A model generated the notes under the pieces. The model was not told where the DNA came from and did no database searches. It worked only from the letters and a program-made list of their open reading frames with translations. The position numbers and the translations under genes were made by a program. Shown in pieces: positions 49,132-58,860 of a DNA stretch of 64,000 bases; the first letter of the stretch is position 1, and each line of letters starts with the position of its first letter. This DNA comes from Micromonospora kangleipakensis (GTDB lineage: Bacteria; Actinomycetota; Actinomycetes; Mycobacteriales; Micromonosporaceae), in assembly GCF_004217615.1 (NCBI RefSeq), contig NZ_SHLD01000001.1, forward strand, positions 124,001 through 188,000, in the 5' to 3' direction.

Positions 49132-49248
49132 GAGCCGAGAGTAACGCCCGTCGACCCACCCGCGCCGGGGGGCGGGGGCGTACGTCACGCATCGTTCCGA
49201 GGGGCCCGCCGGGCGGACGACGTGGCGGGGATCGGCTACAACGTTCAC

Positions 49249-49518
49249 GTGGAACCACGCCCCCGACGCCGGCTCCGGTCGGCCACCGTGCAGCTCGGCG
49301 CGCTGACCGCCCTGGCGCTCGCCCTCTCCGGCTGCAACCTGACCGACGACGACGATGACGACTGCGCGCTGGGCCCGGCCGGCGGTGGTGGCGACACGGT
49401 CGCGCTGGCGCTCCGGGTCCCCGCGCCGGCCGCCGCCCGGACCGCCCCGGAGCCGGTCGCCGCGGCGGTGCCCGAGCGCGGCGGCTTCGGCACCCACCTC
49501 GCCTCCTGCGGCGGCTGA
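49249..49518 (+). CDS. Small lipoprotein, YgiB-like
   Basis: An 89-residue predicted lipoprotein. Arg-rich N-terminus, hydrophobic segment VQLGALTALALALSGC with lipobox LSGC, then a striking CNLTDDDDDDC acidic stretch, a low-complexity Ala/Pro region and a C-terminal GGFGTHLASCGG. A GGFG tail and an Asp-rich segment after the lipid Cys are reminiscent of DUF1190/YgiB, which is encoded next to YgiC in E. coli. GTG 49249 has TACAAC 6 nt upstream. The next gene starts 1 bp after its stop, so they are coupled. Confidence 0.6.
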   Translation: MEPRPRRRLRSATVQLGALTALALALSGCNLTDDDDDDCALGPAGGGGDTVALALRVPAPAAARTAPEPVAAAVPERGGFGTHLASCGG

Positions 49519-49519
49519 G

Positions 49520-50686
49520 ATGCGCCGCGAGGCCAGCACCCCCCGCCCCGACTGGGACGCCACCATCCGCTCCCAGGGCCTGGTGTACGTCGACACCGAG
49601 CTGCCCGACGGCGGGATCATGTCGTACTGGGACGAGACCGCGGCGTACGCCTTCGAGCTGGACGAGGTGCTCCGGCTGGAGGAGGCGACCGAGGAGCTGC
49701 ACCGGATGTCGGTGGCCGCGGCCGAGCACGTGGTGACCCGCAACCGGTACGCCGAGTTCGGCATCCCGGCCTGGGCCGCCGAGGCGGTCGCCCGCTCCCT
49801 GCGCGAGGCGCCGCCGACCCTCTACGGCCGCTTCGACCTCTGGTACGACGGCTCCTGGCCGCCGAAGCTGCTGGAGTACAACGCCGACACCCCAACCTCG
49901 CTGGTCGAGGCGAGCATCGTCCAGTGGCACTGGCTGGAGCACACCCGGCCCGGGTCCGACCAGTGGAACAGCCTGCACGAGCGGCTGGTCGGCGCGTGGG
50001 CGAAGATCGGCGCCGGCCTGCACGACCGGCGGGTGCACGTGGTCTGGTCGAACGAGGAGGAGTCCGGCGAGGACCAGATCACCGCCGGCTACCTCGCGGA
50101 GACCGCCCGCCAGGCCGGCCTGGACGTCGAGCTGCTGCCCATCCAGCACGTCGGCTGGGACGGCCGGCGCTTCGTCGACGCCGCCGACCGCCCGGTCACC
50201 ACCTGCTTCAAGCTCTACCCGTGGGAGTGGATGCTCGCCGAGCCGTACGGGCCGCTGGCGCTGGACCCGGGCACCCCGACCACCTGGATCGAGCCGGCCT
50301 GGAAGCTGCTGCTGTCGAACAAGGCGCTGCTCGCCGTGCTCTGGGAGCTCTACCCGGACCACGAGTACCTGCTCCCGGCATACCTGGACTCGCCGCGCGG
50401 CATGTCGGAGTACGTGGCGAAGCCGCTGCTCGGCCGGGAGGGCGGCTCGGTACGGATCGTCACCGGCGGCGCCGAGATCACCAATCCGGGCATCTACGGC
50501 GAGGAGGGGTTCTGCTACCAGCAGTTCCGCGCGCTGCCCGAGTTCGCCGGCAGCCGGATGGTGCTGGGGAGCTGGATCGTCGACGGCGAGTCGGCCGGCG
50601 CGGGCGTACGCGAGAGCGAGAGCCTCATCACGGACGGTTATGCGCGATTTCCGCCGCACTACATCGACGCGCCACGTACCCCGTGA
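49520..50686 (+). CDS. Glutathionylspermidine synthase-like ATP-grasp protein (YgiC-like)
   Basis: A 388-residue ATP-grasp ligase of the GSP_synth family. Motifs are GLVYVDTELPDGGIMSYWDE, LYGRFDLWYDGSWPPKLLEY, NADTPTSLVEASIVQWHWLE, HVVWSNEEESGEDQITAGYL, LSNKALLAVLWELYPDHEYL, YVAKPLLGREGGSVRIV and LGSWIVDGESAGAGVRESES. It would join a carboxylate to an amine using ATP. True glutathionylspermidine is not expected in mycothiol-using actinobacteria, so the substrate is open; the coupled lipoprotein suggests a role in the envelope. ATG 49520 overlaps the lipoprotein stop region (TGAGATG). Confidence 0.88.
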   Translation: MRREASTPRPDWDATIRSQGLVYVDTELPDGGIMSYWDETAAYAFELDEVLRLEEATEELHRMSVAAAEHVVTRNRYAEFGIPAWAAEAVARSLREAPPTLYGRFDLWYDGSWPPKLLEYNADTPTSLVEASIVQWHWLEHTRPGSDQWNSLHERLVGAWAKIGAGLHDRRVHVVWSNEEESGEDQITAGYLAETARQAGLDVELLPIQHVGWDGRRFVDAADRPVTTCFKLYPWEWMLAEPYGPLALDPGTPTTWIEPAWKLLLSNKALLAVLWELYPDHEYLLPAYLDSPRGMSEYVAKPLLGREGGSVRIVTGGAEITNPGIYGEEGFCYQQFRALPEFAGSRMVLGSWIVDGESAGAGVRESESLITDGYARFPPHYIDAPRTP

Positions 50687-50705
50687 GTCGTCTACCGTTG
50701 GTGTC

Positions 50706-51281
50706 GTGAACTTCGACGCGTACGCCCGGACCGGCGTTGACCTCGTCAACGCCCGTCTGGACGACCTCGACGACCTGCGGGCCCTCTTCCCGGACGACAA
50801 CGCGTGGATGCGCGACGAGGTCGCGGAGCGGGACCTGGCGATCTTCCGGCGGGCGCAGAAGCGCCTGCGCGACGTCTTCGAGTACGGCACCTCGGGCCGG
50901 GACGGCCAGGCGGTGGCCGAGCTGAACGCGCTGCTGGAGGCCTTCCCGGTGCAGCCGCGCATCTCCGGCCACGACTCCAGCGACTGGCACATGCACGTCA
51001 CCAGCCGGGGCGCCTCGGTCAGCCAGGAGTACCTGGCCGGCGCGGTGTGGGGCCTGTCGGTCTGGCTCTGCGAGTACGGCAGCGCCCGGTTCGGTGTCTG
51101 CGCCGACGAGCGCTGCGGCAACGTCTACCTGGACACCTCGTCGAACTGCTGCCGGCGGTTCTGCTCGGAGCGCTGCGCCACCCGCTCGCATGTGGCGGCC
51201 CACCGGGCCCGCAAGCGGGCGGCCGTCGGCGACCAGCTCACCGTGCCGGCCCAGGCGGAGACCCTCACCCCGGTCAGCTGA
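50706..51281 (+). CDS. CGNR zinc-finger protein
   Basis: A 191-residue protein with an N-terminal all-helical ABATE-like domain (FDAYARTGVDLVNARLDDLD to LLEAFPVQPRISGHDSSDW) and a C-terminal zinc finger: RFGVCADERCGNVYLDTSSN, CCRRFCSERCATRSHVAAHR. The Cys pairs and CGNVYLD match the CGNR family, thought to bind DNA and regulate transcription. TACCGT lies 7 nt before GTG 50706; no ribosome binding site is present. It follows the ATP-grasp gene by 19 bp but probably has its own leaderless promoter. The ligand of the helical domain is unknown. Confidence 0.87.
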   Translation: MNFDAYARTGVDLVNARLDDLDDLRALFPDDNAWMRDEVAERDLAIFRRAQKRLRDVFEYGTSGRDGQAVAELNALLEAFPVQPRISGHDSSDWHMHVTSRGASVSQEYLAGAVWGLSVWLCEYGSARFGVCADERCGNVYLDTSSNCCRRFCSERCATRSHVAAHRARKRAAVGDQLTVPAQAETLTPVS

Positions 51282-51300
51282 CCGGGGGCGCCCTCCCCGC

Positions 51301-52107
51301 TCAGGCGTCGACCGGGGAGGGGGCGGTGAGGTTGGCGCGGGCGAACTCCAGCGACTCGCGCAGGTCGGCCTCGCGCACGGCGCGGCTCTTCGCGCCCCGG
51401 GTGGTCACCTCGACCGCGACCGAGCCGGTGAAGCCGCGCCCGGCGAGCGAGCGGAGCAGCTCGGCGCAGGGCTGGCTGCCCCGCCCGGGCACCAGGTGCT
51501 CGTCGCGCCCCTCGCCGGTGCCGTCGCCGAGGTGGACGTGCGCCAGGCCGGCACCCATCCGGTCCGCCATCTCCAGCGCGTCCGTGTGCGAGGCGGCACA
51601 GTGCGACAGGTCCAGGGTGTACGAGGCGTAGCCGGTGTCGGTCGGATCCCACCCCGGGACGTACGGGACGAACTGCCGGCCGGCCATCCGGACCGGGTAC
51701 ATGTTCTCCACCGCGAAGCGCAGCCCGCCGAACTGCCCGGCGATCTTGTCGAGCCCGTCGGCGAAGTTCTTGGCGTAGTCCCGCTGCCAGGTGAACGGCG
51801 GGTGCACCACGACGGTCGGCGCCTCCAGCGTCTCCGCCAGCTCGGCGGCCTTGCGCAGCCGCTCCCACGGGTCGGGGCTCCACACCCGCTGGGTGACCAG
51901 CAGGCAGGGCGCGTGCACCGAGAGCACCGGCACGCCGTAGTGGTCGGCGAGGCCGCGCAGCGCGCCCGGGTCCTGGCTGACGACGTCGGTCCAGACCATC
52001 ACCTCGACGCCGTCGTAGCCGACCGCCGCGGCGAGCTGGAACGCCGCCGCGGTCCGCTCAGGGAAGACCGAGGAACTGGAGAGGAGCACCGGGACGCGGG
52101 AAGTCAC
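51301..52107 (-). CDS. Sugar phosphate isomerase/epimerase-like TIM-barrel protein
   Basis: A 268-residue xylose isomerase-like (AP endonuclease 2 fold) protein. [68 protein letters not shown] and [20 protein letters not shown] carry the usual metal-binding His, Glu and Asp positions. It corresponds to M. tuberculosis Rv0498 by position, next to ppx. GTG 52107 has TACCCT 7 nt upstream, a leaderless pattern. The substrate is unknown. It lies in the same orientation as, and 76 bp from, the Ppx/GppA gene. Confidence 0.88.
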   Translation of the reverse strand: MTSRVPVLLSSSSVFPERTAAAFQLAAAVGYDGVEVMVWTDVVSQDPGALRGLADHYGVPVLSVHAPCLLVTQRVWSPDPWERLRKAAELAETLEAPTVVVHPPFTWQRDYAKNFADGLDKIAGQFGGLRFAVENMYPVRMAGRQFVPYVPGWDPTDTGYASYTLDLSHCAASHTDALEMADRMGAGLAHVHLGDGTGEGRDEHLVPGRGSQPCAELLRSLAGRGFTGSVAVEVTTRGAKSRAVREADLRESLEFARANLTAPSPVDA

Positions 52108-52183
52108 GCCCCTCAGGGTAGCCCGGCCCGTCGCCCGGCATCAGGACGAGCATCCGCAAAGCGCCCAGAACGACCGACCAGGA

Positions 52184-53128
52184 TCACATCGGCGCGAGCT
52201 GATCCAGCCGCCGGAGGATGACCCCCTCGCGCAGCGCCCAGGGGCAGAGGTCGAGCGCGTCGACGTCGAGCCGGCGCATCACCGCCTCGGCGACCACCGC
52301 GCCGGCCAGCAGCTGGTGGGCCCGGCCGGCGCTCACCCCCTCCAGCCCGGGCAGCTGCGCCGGCGGGATGTGCCGGACGAAGCCCAGCACCTGCCGCAGT
52401 CCGGTGCGGGTCAGGCTGCGCCGGGCCCAGAGCCCGGCGCCGGAGGGCGCGGCGCCGGCCAGCCGGGCCAGCGTCCGGAACGTCTTCGAGGTGGCGACCG
52501 GGCGTTCCCAGCCCACCGCCACCAGCTTCTCCACCACCGGGTCGAGCAGCTCGTCGACGTGCTCCCGCAGCTCCTCCACGGCCTCCGCGGGCGGCGACAG
52601 GGTGCCCGACGCGTCGACCCGCAGGCGCTCCCGGCTCAACCGCCCGGCGCCGAGCGGCAGCGAGACCGCGACGTCCGGTTCCTCGTCGATCCCGGCCGCC
52701 AGCTCCAGCGAGCCGCCGCCGATGTCGAGGACCAGCAGCCGGCCCGCCGACCAGCCGAACCACCGCCGGACCGCGAGGAAGGTCATCCGCGCCTCGTCCG
52801 CGCCGGAGAGCACCTCCAGCCGTACGCCGGTCTCGTCCCGGACCCTGGCCAGCACCTCGGCGGCGTTGGTGGCGTCCCGGACGGCGGAGGTGGCGAACGC
52901 GAGCAGGTCGTCGGCCGCCAGCCCGGCCGCCGCCGCCCGGGCCATGCCGACCGCCTTGACCAGCCCGTCCGCGCCCGCTTCGGTGAGCGCGCCGTCTGGG
53001 CCGATCTGCTCGGCCAGCCGGAGCACCACCTTCTCCGAGTGCGCCGGCCAGGGGTGCGCCCCGTGGTGGGCGTCGACCACCAGGAGGTGCACCGTGTTGG
53101 AACCGACGTCGAGGACACCAAGTCGCAT
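52184..53128 (-). CDS. Ppx/GppA-family phosphatase
   Basis: A 314-residue ASKHA-fold phosphatase: [77 protein letters not shown] and [20 protein letters not shown]. It lacks the C-terminal domains of E. coli GppA/Ppx and has the short form of M. tuberculosis Rv0496 (Ppx1), which degrades polyphosphate and affects (p)ppGpp. TAGGGT lies 7 nt before ATG 53128. It is divergent from the Rv0495c-like gene; the gap is 74 bp and must hold both promoters. Confidence 0.93.
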   Translation of the reverse strand: MRLGVLDVGSNTVHLLVVDAHHGAHPWPAHSEKVVLRLAEQIGPDGALTEAGADGLVKAVGMARAAAAGLAADDLLAFATSAVRDATNAAEVLARVRDETGVRLEVLSGADEARMTFLAVRRWFGWSAGRLLVLDIGGGSLELAAGIDEEPDVAVSLPLGAGRLSRERLRVDASGTLSPPAEAVEELREHVDELLDPVVEKLVAVGWERPVATSKTFRTLARLAGAAPSGAGLWARRSLTRTGLRQVLGFVRHIPPAQLPGLEGVSAGRAHQLLAGAVVAEAVMRRLDVDALDLCPWALREGVILRRLDQLAPM

Positions 53129-53202
53129 GCTGATGACCCTAGGCCTCAGACGTTTTCCCGGCTCGCCAGCCGGTTGGAGGCACCGCGCGTACGCTGGTCC
53201 GG

Positions 53203-54012
53203 GTGACAGGCCAGATCGAGCTGCAGGTACTCGTGGACGACCCCGACGACCCGCGCAGCCGGGAAGTGGGGCTCGACTTCCCCCGAGAGTGGATCGAGTT
53301 CGTCGACCCGGCGGACGAGAAGCACCTGGTCCGGGCCGATCTGACCTGGCTGCTGTCCCGCTGGACGTGCATCTTCGGCAAGGGGTGCCACGGCATCATC
53401 GCGGGCCGGGCCGCCGACGGCTGCTGCTCGCACGGCGCGTTCTTCACCGACTCGGACGACGAGAAGCGGGTCCGCATTGCGGTCAAGCGGCTCGCCCCGT
53501 CGACCTGGCAGCACTTCCGCCGCGGCTTCAAGAACTGGACCGCGAACGACACCATCGACGGCAAGAACCCGGCCCGGCGCACCGCCACCCGGGACGTCGA
53601 CGCGCCGTGCGTCTTCCTCAACGACGCCGACTTCCCCGGCGGGGGCGGCTGCGCGCTGCACGCCCAGGCGCTGCGCGACGGGGTGCACCCGCTGGAGTAC
53701 AAGCCGGACGTCTGCTGGCAGCTGCCGATCCGCCGCGACCAGGAGTGGAGCAAGCGGACGGACAACACCAAGGTGCTGGTGTCGACGCTGTCGGAGTTCG
53801 ACCGGCGGGGCTGGGGCGCGGGCGGCCACGACCTGGACTGGTGGTGCACCTCCTCCACCGACGCGCACGTCGGCGCCGAGCCGATGTACGTCTCGTACGG
53901 CCCGGAGCTGACCGCGCTGATCGGCGCCCCCGCGTACGCGAAGCTGGCCGAGCTGTGCGCGGCCCGGCTGCGGCAGGGTCAGGTCGCCCCGCACCCGGCC
54001 AGCGAGGGCTGA
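53203..54012 (+). CDS. Conserved Cys-rich hypothetical protein (Rv0495c-like)
   Basis: A 269-residue soluble protein of a conserved actinobacterial family. The N-terminus [20 protein letters not shown] gives way to the Cys/His-rich [71 protein letters not shown] and [12 protein letters not shown]. The spacing of Cys and His suggests a metal or Fe-S site, as in DUF3109-type proteins, but this is inference. It lies beside ppx as Rv0495c does in Mycobacterium. TACGCT lies 7 nt before GTG 53203. Function unknown. Confidence 0.85.
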   Translation: MTGQIELQVLVDDPDDPRSREVGLDFPREWIEFVDPADEKHLVRADLTWLLSRWTCIFGKGCHGIIAGRAADGCCSHGAFFTDSDDEKRVRIAVKRLAPSTWQHFRRGFKNWTANDTIDGKNPARRTATRDVDAPCVFLNDADFPGGGGCALHAQALRDGVHPLEYKPDVCWQLPIRRDQEWSKRTDNTKVLVSTLSEFDRRGWGAGGHDLDWWCTSSTDAHVGAEPMYVSYGPELTALIGAPAYAKLAELCAARLRQGQVAPHPASEG

Positions 54013-54028
54013 CCGGGCGCGGCGGACG

Positions 54029-54523
54029 CTACGGCCGTTCCCCGGGCGGCAGGACCACGACGCCGTCGTCGTCGCTGTGCACCTCGGCGCCCGGCTCGAA
54101 GATGCAATTGCCGAACGACACCGGCACGTCCCGCTCCCCGGCGCCCGTCTTGGCGCTCTTGCGGGGGTTCGTGCCGAGCGCCTTGATGCCGATCGGGAGG
54201 GTGCGCAGGGCGGCGACGTCGCGGACGGCGCCGTTGATCACCACGCCCGCCCAGCCGTTCGCCGCCGCCGTGCCGGCGATGAGGTCGCCCATCAGGGCGG
54301 TGTGCAGCGATCCGCCGCCGTCCACCACCAGCACCCGGCCCTCCCCCGGCTCGGCGACGACCGACTTCACCAGGGCGTTGTCCTCGAAGCAGCGCACGGT
54401 GACGGCCGGCCCGCCGAAGGCGCGGAGACCGCCGAACTGGCGCAGCTGGGTGTCGCACGAGCCGAGGACGTCGCCGTAGCGGTCGTAGCGGTCGGCGGTC
54501 GCGGCCGGTTCCGGGATCTGCAT
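54029..54523 (-). CDS. rraA: RraA-family protein
   Basis: A 164-residue protein with the RraA fold: [80 protein letters not shown] and [21 protein letters not shown]...GAVRD carries residues linked to aldolase activity in homologues (4-hydroxy-4-methyl-2-oxoglutarate aldolase), while RraA proper inhibits RNase E; sequence does not separate these. ATG 54523 is the family start, preceded by GAGAGAG. The long frame to 55090 is partly the MFS remnant. It is convergent with the Rv0495c-like gene. Confidence 0.88.
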   Translation of the reverse strand: MQIPEPAATADRYDRYGDVLGSCDTQLRQFGGLRAFGGPAVTVRCFEDNALVKSVVAEPGEGRVLVVDGGGSLHTALMGDLIAGTAAANGWAGVVINGAVRDVAALRTLPIGIKALGTNPRKSAKTGAGERDVPVSFGNCIFEPGAEVHSDDDGVVVLPPGERP

Positions 54524-54537
54524 GGTTCTGCTCTCTC

Positions 54538-55095
54538 TCACTCGGTTTCGGGAACGGGTGGGCGGTGCAGGCCGGTGGCGGCGACGGCCGCGCCGGCCAG
54601 CCCCGCCGCGGTGCAGGCGAGCACCCCGGCCGCCCCGGCGCCGGCCGCCAGCACGCCGGCGGCGCTGGGGATGAGGACCTGCCCGAGCCGGTTGCCGGTC
54701 AGCCGCAGGGACATCGCCCGGCCGCGCAGCCCGGCCGGGGCGACCTCGGCCAGGAAGGACATCGTCAGCGGCTGGCCCGCACCCAACCCCAGCCCGGCGA
54801 CCGTGACGACGACGGCCATCGCCCAGAACGGCATGGGCGGCAGCAGCAGCCCGAGACCGGCGGCGGAGACGGCGACGGTGCCGATCAGCAGCGCGCGCCG
54901 ACCCACGGTGGCGACCAGCCGACCGAGCAGCAGCCGCGAGGCCATCGACGCCACCGCGCGCAACCCCAACCACGATCAGGCCGGGGCCGAGCGCCTGACC
55001 GAGCGAGGCGGCGAAGGTGTAGTAGCCGAAGGCCGCGTCGTACCGATCCGCCGGGGTGCGGTTGGCGACCAGGGCCCGCTGCGCCACCACCGCAG
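54538..55095 (-). pseudogene. MFS transporter remnant with deletion and frame change
   Basis: Two pieces of one major-facilitator protein are fused in different frames. Piece one (about 54975-55095) reads [20 protein letters not shown] then [20 protein letters not shown], the region around membrane helices four and five. Piece two (54538-54969) reads [20 protein letters not shown] then [40 protein letters not shown] and [20 protein letters not shown], the last five helices. The N-terminus (about 100 residues) and the middle are missing and the join at about 54970 is out of frame. It cannot make a working transporter. It separates rraA from the tct-usp operon. Confidence 0.75.
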
Positions 55096-55113
55096 CAGGC
55101 CCGCCTGGGCGCG

Positions 55114-55137
55114 CCCGGGGGCTGCCGGGCCCCCGGG
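55114..55137 (-). terminator. Hairpin after the tct-usp operon
   Basis: CCCGGGGGC and GCCCCCGGG pair perfectly over 9 bp with a 6-nt loop, 6 bp beyond the stop of the universal stress protein gene, the last gene of the tct unit. Confidence 0.7.
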
Positions 55138-55143
55138 CGGCAC

Positions 55144-55536
55144 TCAGTCGGCCTTCACCGCGAGGACCGGGCAGGGCACCCGGAGCAGGACCTCCTGCGC
55201 CGTCGAGCCCATGATCAGCTTGCCCACCGGAGTGCGGTGCCGGATGCCGATCACCACCAGCGACACGTCCTCCGCCTCGGCGATCTCGGCGATCTCCTCG
55301 GCCGCGTCCCGGCCCCGGACGAGCTGCCGGACCGTGTGCGGCACCCCGGCGGCGGTCAGCTCCCGGACCACCCGGTCCAGGTCGGGCTCCTGGGCGAACC
55401 GCGGGTCGACGTACGCGTCGCCGCGCGAGGTGTTCACCACCAGCACCGGCTCGTCGCGGAACCGGGCCTGCTCGACGGCGGCCGCCAGGGCCGCCTCGCC
55501 CAGCGGCGAGGGCACGTACCCCACCAGCACGGTCAT
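55144..55536 (-). CDS. Universal stress protein (UspA-like)
   Basis: A 130-residue single-domain Usp: [60 protein letters not shown] and [20 protein letters not shown]. The ATP-binding pattern G-2x-G-9x-G-S/T is partly kept (GIRHR...[13 protein letters not shown]), so nucleotide binding is possible. ATG 55536 overlaps the tctA stop by 4 bp, placing it in the transporter operon; such attachment of Usp to tripartite transporters is seen elsewhere, and a role in regulating uptake is plausible. Confidence 0.88.
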   Translation of the reverse strand: MTVLVGYVPSPLGEAALAAAVEQARFRDEPVLVVNTSRGDAYVDPRFAQEPDLDRVVRELTAAGVPHTVRQLVRGRDAAEEIAEIAEAEDVSLVVIGIRHRTPVGKLIMGSTAQEVLLRVPCPVLAVKAD

Positions 55537-57041
55537 CCGGTCACCAACCTTCCTCGCAGTGGACGGACCACGAACCGGCCGATCAGCGGCCAGAGCAGCA
55601 CCACCAGGATCGCGGCGTAGATCAGCCAGGACATCCAGCCGCCGATCAGCCCGTGCAGCTCGCCGCCGGAGAGCTGCAGCGCCCGCCGGCCCTGGAGTTC
55701 GGCGCGCGGGGCGAGGATCACCCCGACGATCAGCGGCAGGATCGGCAGCCCGAACCGCCGCATGCCGAACCCGAGCAGGCCGAGCGCCAGGAGCAGGAAG
55801 AGGTCGAACGGCTGGGCGTTGACCGCGTACGCCCCCATCGAGGCGAAGAACAGGATGCCGGCGTAGAGGTACGGGCGCGGCACCCGCAGCAGCCGCGCCC
55901 ACGCGGGGGCGAGCGGCAGGTTGAGCACCAGCAGCAGCAGGTTGCCGATGAAGAGGCTGGCGATCAACGTCCAGACCAGGCCGGACTCCCGCTCGAAGAG
56001 CAGCGGGCCGGGCTGGATGCCGTACTGCTCGAAGGCGGCCAGCATCACCGCGGCGGTGGCGTTGGTGGGCAGGCCGATCGCCAGCATCGGCACCAGCGTG
56101 CCGGCGGCCGAGGCGTTGTTGGCCGCCTCCGGCCCGGCGACCCCCTCGATCGCGCCCCGGCCGAACTCCTCCGGGTGCTTCGTCAGCTTCTTCTCCGTCG
56201 CGTACGACAGGAAGGTCGGGATCTCCGCCCCGCCCGCCGGCAGCGCGCCGAACGGGAAGCCGTACGCGGTGCCGCGCAGCCAGGGCTTCCAGGACCGCTT
56301 CCAGTCCTGCTTCCCCATCCACGGTCGACCGACCGGGATCACCTCGGCGGCCCGCCGCCGCAGGTGCGCGGCGATCCAGAGCGCCTCGCCCACGGCGAAG
56401 ATGCCGACCGCCACCACGACCACGTCGATGCCGTCGGCAAGCTGCGGGACGCCCAGGGTGAGCCGCTGCTGGCCGGTCACCTTGTCGATGCCGACCAGGC
56501 CGATGACCAGGCCGAGCAGGAGCGAGGCGAAGCCGCGGACCCGGGACGCGCCGAGCACCGCGGTGACCGCCACGAAGGAGAGCAGCATCAGCGCGAAGTA
56601 GTCCGGCGCGCCGAGGCTGATCGCGAACTGCACCACCGGCGGGGTGACCACCACCAGCAGCAGGGTGGCGATGGTGCCGGCGACGAACGAGCCGATCGCT
56701 GCGGTGGCCAGTGCCTGCGCGGCCCGGCCGGCCTTGGCCATCTTGTTGCCCTCGATCGCGGTCACCACCGACGAGGACTCGCCGGGGGTGTTCAACAGGA
56801 TCGAGGTGGTGGAGCCGCCGTACATGCCGCCGTAGAAGATGCCGGCGAACATGATGAACGCCTGGGTGGGCTCCATCCCGTAGGTGACCGGCAGCAGCAG
56901 TGCCACCGTCATCGCCGGGCCGATGCCCGGCAGCACCCCGACGGCGGTGCCGATGGTGACGCCGAGCAGCGCGATCAGCAGGTTCATCGGGGTCACCACG
57001 TTGGCGAACCCGTCGAGCAGATTGCCCAGGTTGTCCATCAC
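55533..57041 (-). CDS. tctA: Tripartite tricarboxylate transporter large permease TctA
   Basis: A 502-residue membrane protein with about twelve helices. Diagnostic segments are [24 protein letters not shown] (here [20 protein letters not shown]), [40 protein letters not shown] and [20 protein letters not shown], the two related repeat motifs of the family. It moves carboxylates driven by an ion gradient, with TctB and the binding protein TctC. GTG 57041 or ATG 57038 starts it, overlapping the tctB stop. The substrate (citrate-like or aromatic acid) is not predictable. Confidence 0.95.
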   Translation of the reverse strand: MMDNLGNLLDGFANVVTPMNLLIALLGVTIGTAVGVLPGIGPAMTVALLLPVTYGMEPTQAFIMFAGIFYGGMYGGSTTSILLNTPGESSSVVTAIEGNKMAKAGRAAQALATAAIGSFVAGTIATLLLVVVTPPVVQFAISLGAPDYFALMLLSFVAVTAVLGASRVRGFASLLLGLVIGLVGIDKVTGQQRLTLGVPQLADGIDVVVVAVGIFAVGEALWIAAHLRRRAAEVIPVGRPWMGKQDWKRSWKPWLRGTAYGFPFGALPAGGAEIPTFLSYATEKKLTKHPEEFGRGAIEGVAGPEAANNASAAGTLVPMLAIGLPTNATAAVMLAAFEQYGIQPGPLLFERESGLVWTLIASLFIGNLLLLVLNLPLAPAWARLLRVPRPYLYAGILFFASMGAYAVNAQPFDLFLLLALGLLGFGMRRFGLPILPLIVGVILAPRAELQGRRALQLSGGELHGLIGGWMSWLIYAAILVVLLWPLIGRFVVRPLRGRLVTG

Positions 57042-57757
57042 AGGATCCCTTGCAGCACGCCGGCGGGCAGGTTGACGCCGAGCCCGATGGCGAAGGTGTA
57101 GAAGGTGATCAACGACAGCGCGACGGCGATCAGCAGGTTGCGCACGTAGTGCCGGTTGCCCAGCGCGAACGCCGAACCCCAGAAGAGCAACGTCCCGCTG
57201 ATCACCCAGCCGAGCCGGTCGATCAGGACGGCGTTGACCAGGAACGCGCCGATCAGCAGCAGCACGGTCCGCCAGTCGATCGGGCTGCTCAGGTCGACGT
57301 CCTCGCCGGCCTCCGGCTCGCCGGCGCCGCCGCGGGCCACGTCCACCGCGTAGACCGCGGCGACGATCAGCAGCAGCACGCCGAGCAGGATCGGCACCGG
57401 CTTCGGGCCGATCGGGTCGGCGCTGCTCACCGCGTGCCCGATGCGCAGCGCGTCGACGATGACCAGGCCGCCGACCAGGGCGAGGAACGCGCAGACGCCG
57501 TACTGGGCCCGGTCGGGCCTCGGCGCCGGGCCGTCCTCCACCGCCGCGTCCGCGACCGTCGGCGGGACGTCGGCCGTCGCGGGCCGCGCCACCTCCGGCT
57601 GATCCGGCGTACGCTCCGCGCCCGCCTGCGCCGGGATCGGCGGTACGGCGGTCTCCGCGCCCGCCTGGTCGGGGACCGGCGGTACGGAGCTCTGCACGGC
57701 CGGGGGCCGGGACGGCGGGTCGCCGCCCCGGTCCGGTCGGGTCGTCCTGCCGGTCAT
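57038..57757 (-). CDS. tctB: Tripartite tricarboxylate transporter small permease TctB
   Basis: A 239-residue protein. An unusual low-complexity cytoplasmic N-terminus of about 85 residues (Pro/Ala/Glu-rich with two [14 protein letters not shown] repeats) precedes four membrane helices: [60 protein letters not shown] and [20 protein letters not shown]. Normal TctB is about 150 residues, so the N-terminal extension is extra. ATG 57757 overlaps the tctC stop by 4 bp. It is the partner of TctA. Confidence 0.9.
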   Translation of the reverse strand: MTGRTTRPDRGGDPPSRPPAVQSSVPPVPDQAGAETAVPPIPAQAGAERTPDQPEVARPATADVPPTVADAAVEDGPAPRPDRAQYGVCAFLALVGGLVIVDALRIGHAVSSADPIGPKPVPILLGVLLLIVAAVYAVDVARGGAGEPEAGEDVDLSSPIDWRTVLLLIGAFLVNAVLIDRLGWVISGTLLFWGSAFALGNRHYVRNLLIAVALSLITFYTFAIGLGVNLPAGVLQGIL

Positions 57758-58761
57758 GCCAGCCCGAGCTGCTTGAGCAGGTCGGCCACCGACTTGTCCT
57801 GCTCGGTGAGGAAGGTGGCGAACTCGTCGCCGGTGACGAACGCGTCGGTCCAGCCGCGCTTGGTCAGCTCGGCCTTCCACTCGGCCGACTCGTGCATCTT
57901 CGTCAGCACGTCGATCCAGACCTTCTTGTCGGCCTCGCTGATGCCGGGCGGCGCCACGATGCCCCGCCAGTTGGTGAAGACCAGGTCGATGCCGGCGGAC
58001 TTGAGGGTCGGCACCTCCTTGAGCGCCTCGATCGGCGCCTCGCTGGTCACCGCGAGAACCCGGATCTGGCCGGCCTCCACCTGGTCGAGGAACTCACCGA
58101 AGCCGCTGGCCCCGAAGGCCACCTTGCCGCCGAGCACGGCCGGCAGCAGCTCGCCGCCGCCGTCGTAGGAGACGAAGTTGACCTGGCGGGGGTCGATGCC
58201 GACGGTCTTCGCGAGCTGCATCGGCAGCAGGTGGTCCGGGCCGCCGGGCGAGGAGCCGCCGCCGACCGCGAGGCCCTTCGGGTTGGCCTTCCAGGCCGCG
58301 ACCAGGTCACCGATCGTCTTGTACGGCGAGTCCTTCGGCACCACGATGGCGCCGGCCTCCTCGATCATCTTGGCCAGCGGGGTGGTCTGGGTCAGCGTCG
58401 CCGCGGACTTGGAGGTGTACGAGGCACCGACCACGCCCAGCCCCATCTGCATGGCGAGCTTGCCGTTGCCCTTCTCGTTCACGGTCCGCTGAAGGCCGAC
58501 CGTGCCGCCGGCGCCGGGCAGGTTGAAGACCTGCACGCCGGTGGCGATCTTGGCGTCCTCCATCACCTTGGCGGCGGTCCGGGCGGTGGTGTCGTATCCA
58601 CCGCCGGGGGTGTTCGGCACCATGATCCGCAGTCCGGTGACCGGCTTGCCGTCGCCACCGGAGCCGCCCTCGCCCTTGTCGGCGGTGGCGCCACAGGCAC
58701 CCAGGGCGAGCGCCGTGGCCGCGGCGACGCCCATGACCAGTACGTTTCTCCTAGTTGCCAT
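57754..58761 (-). CDS. tctC: Tripartite tricarboxylate transporter binding lipoprotein TctC
   Basis: A 335-residue extracytoplasmic solute receptor. The signal [20 protein letters not shown] has lipobox LGAC. The body has [80 protein letters not shown] and [18 protein letters not shown], all typical of Bug/TctC proteins. It binds a carboxylate and delivers it to TctAB. It is the first gene of tctC-tctB-tctA-usp and is divergent from the two-component genes that probably induce it. Confidence 0.95.
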   Translation of the reverse strand: MATRRNVLVMGVAAATALALGACGATADKGEGGSGGDGKPVTGLRIMVPNTPGGGYDTTARTAAKVMEDAKIATGVQVFNLPGAGGTVGLQRTVNEKGNGKLAMQMGLGVVGASYTSKSAATLTQTTPLAKMIEEAGAIVVPKDSPYKTIGDLVAAWKANPKGLAVGGGSSPGGPDHLLPMQLAKTVGIDPRQVNFVSYDGGGELLPAVLGGKVAFGASGFGEFLDQVEAGQIRVLAVTSEAPIEALKEVPTLKSAGIDLVFTNWRGIVAPPGISEADKKVWIDVLTKMHESAEWKAELTKRGWTDAFVTGDEFATFLTEQDKSVADLLKQLGLA

Positions 58762-58860
58762 CTTGTTTCTCTTCCGTTTCGAATGAGTCCAGCGGCAAGA
58801 TGATGGCCTCCGGGCGGTCCCCGAGTCTGCGTTGTGTCACCAGCGGAAGTTGAGGTCTTT

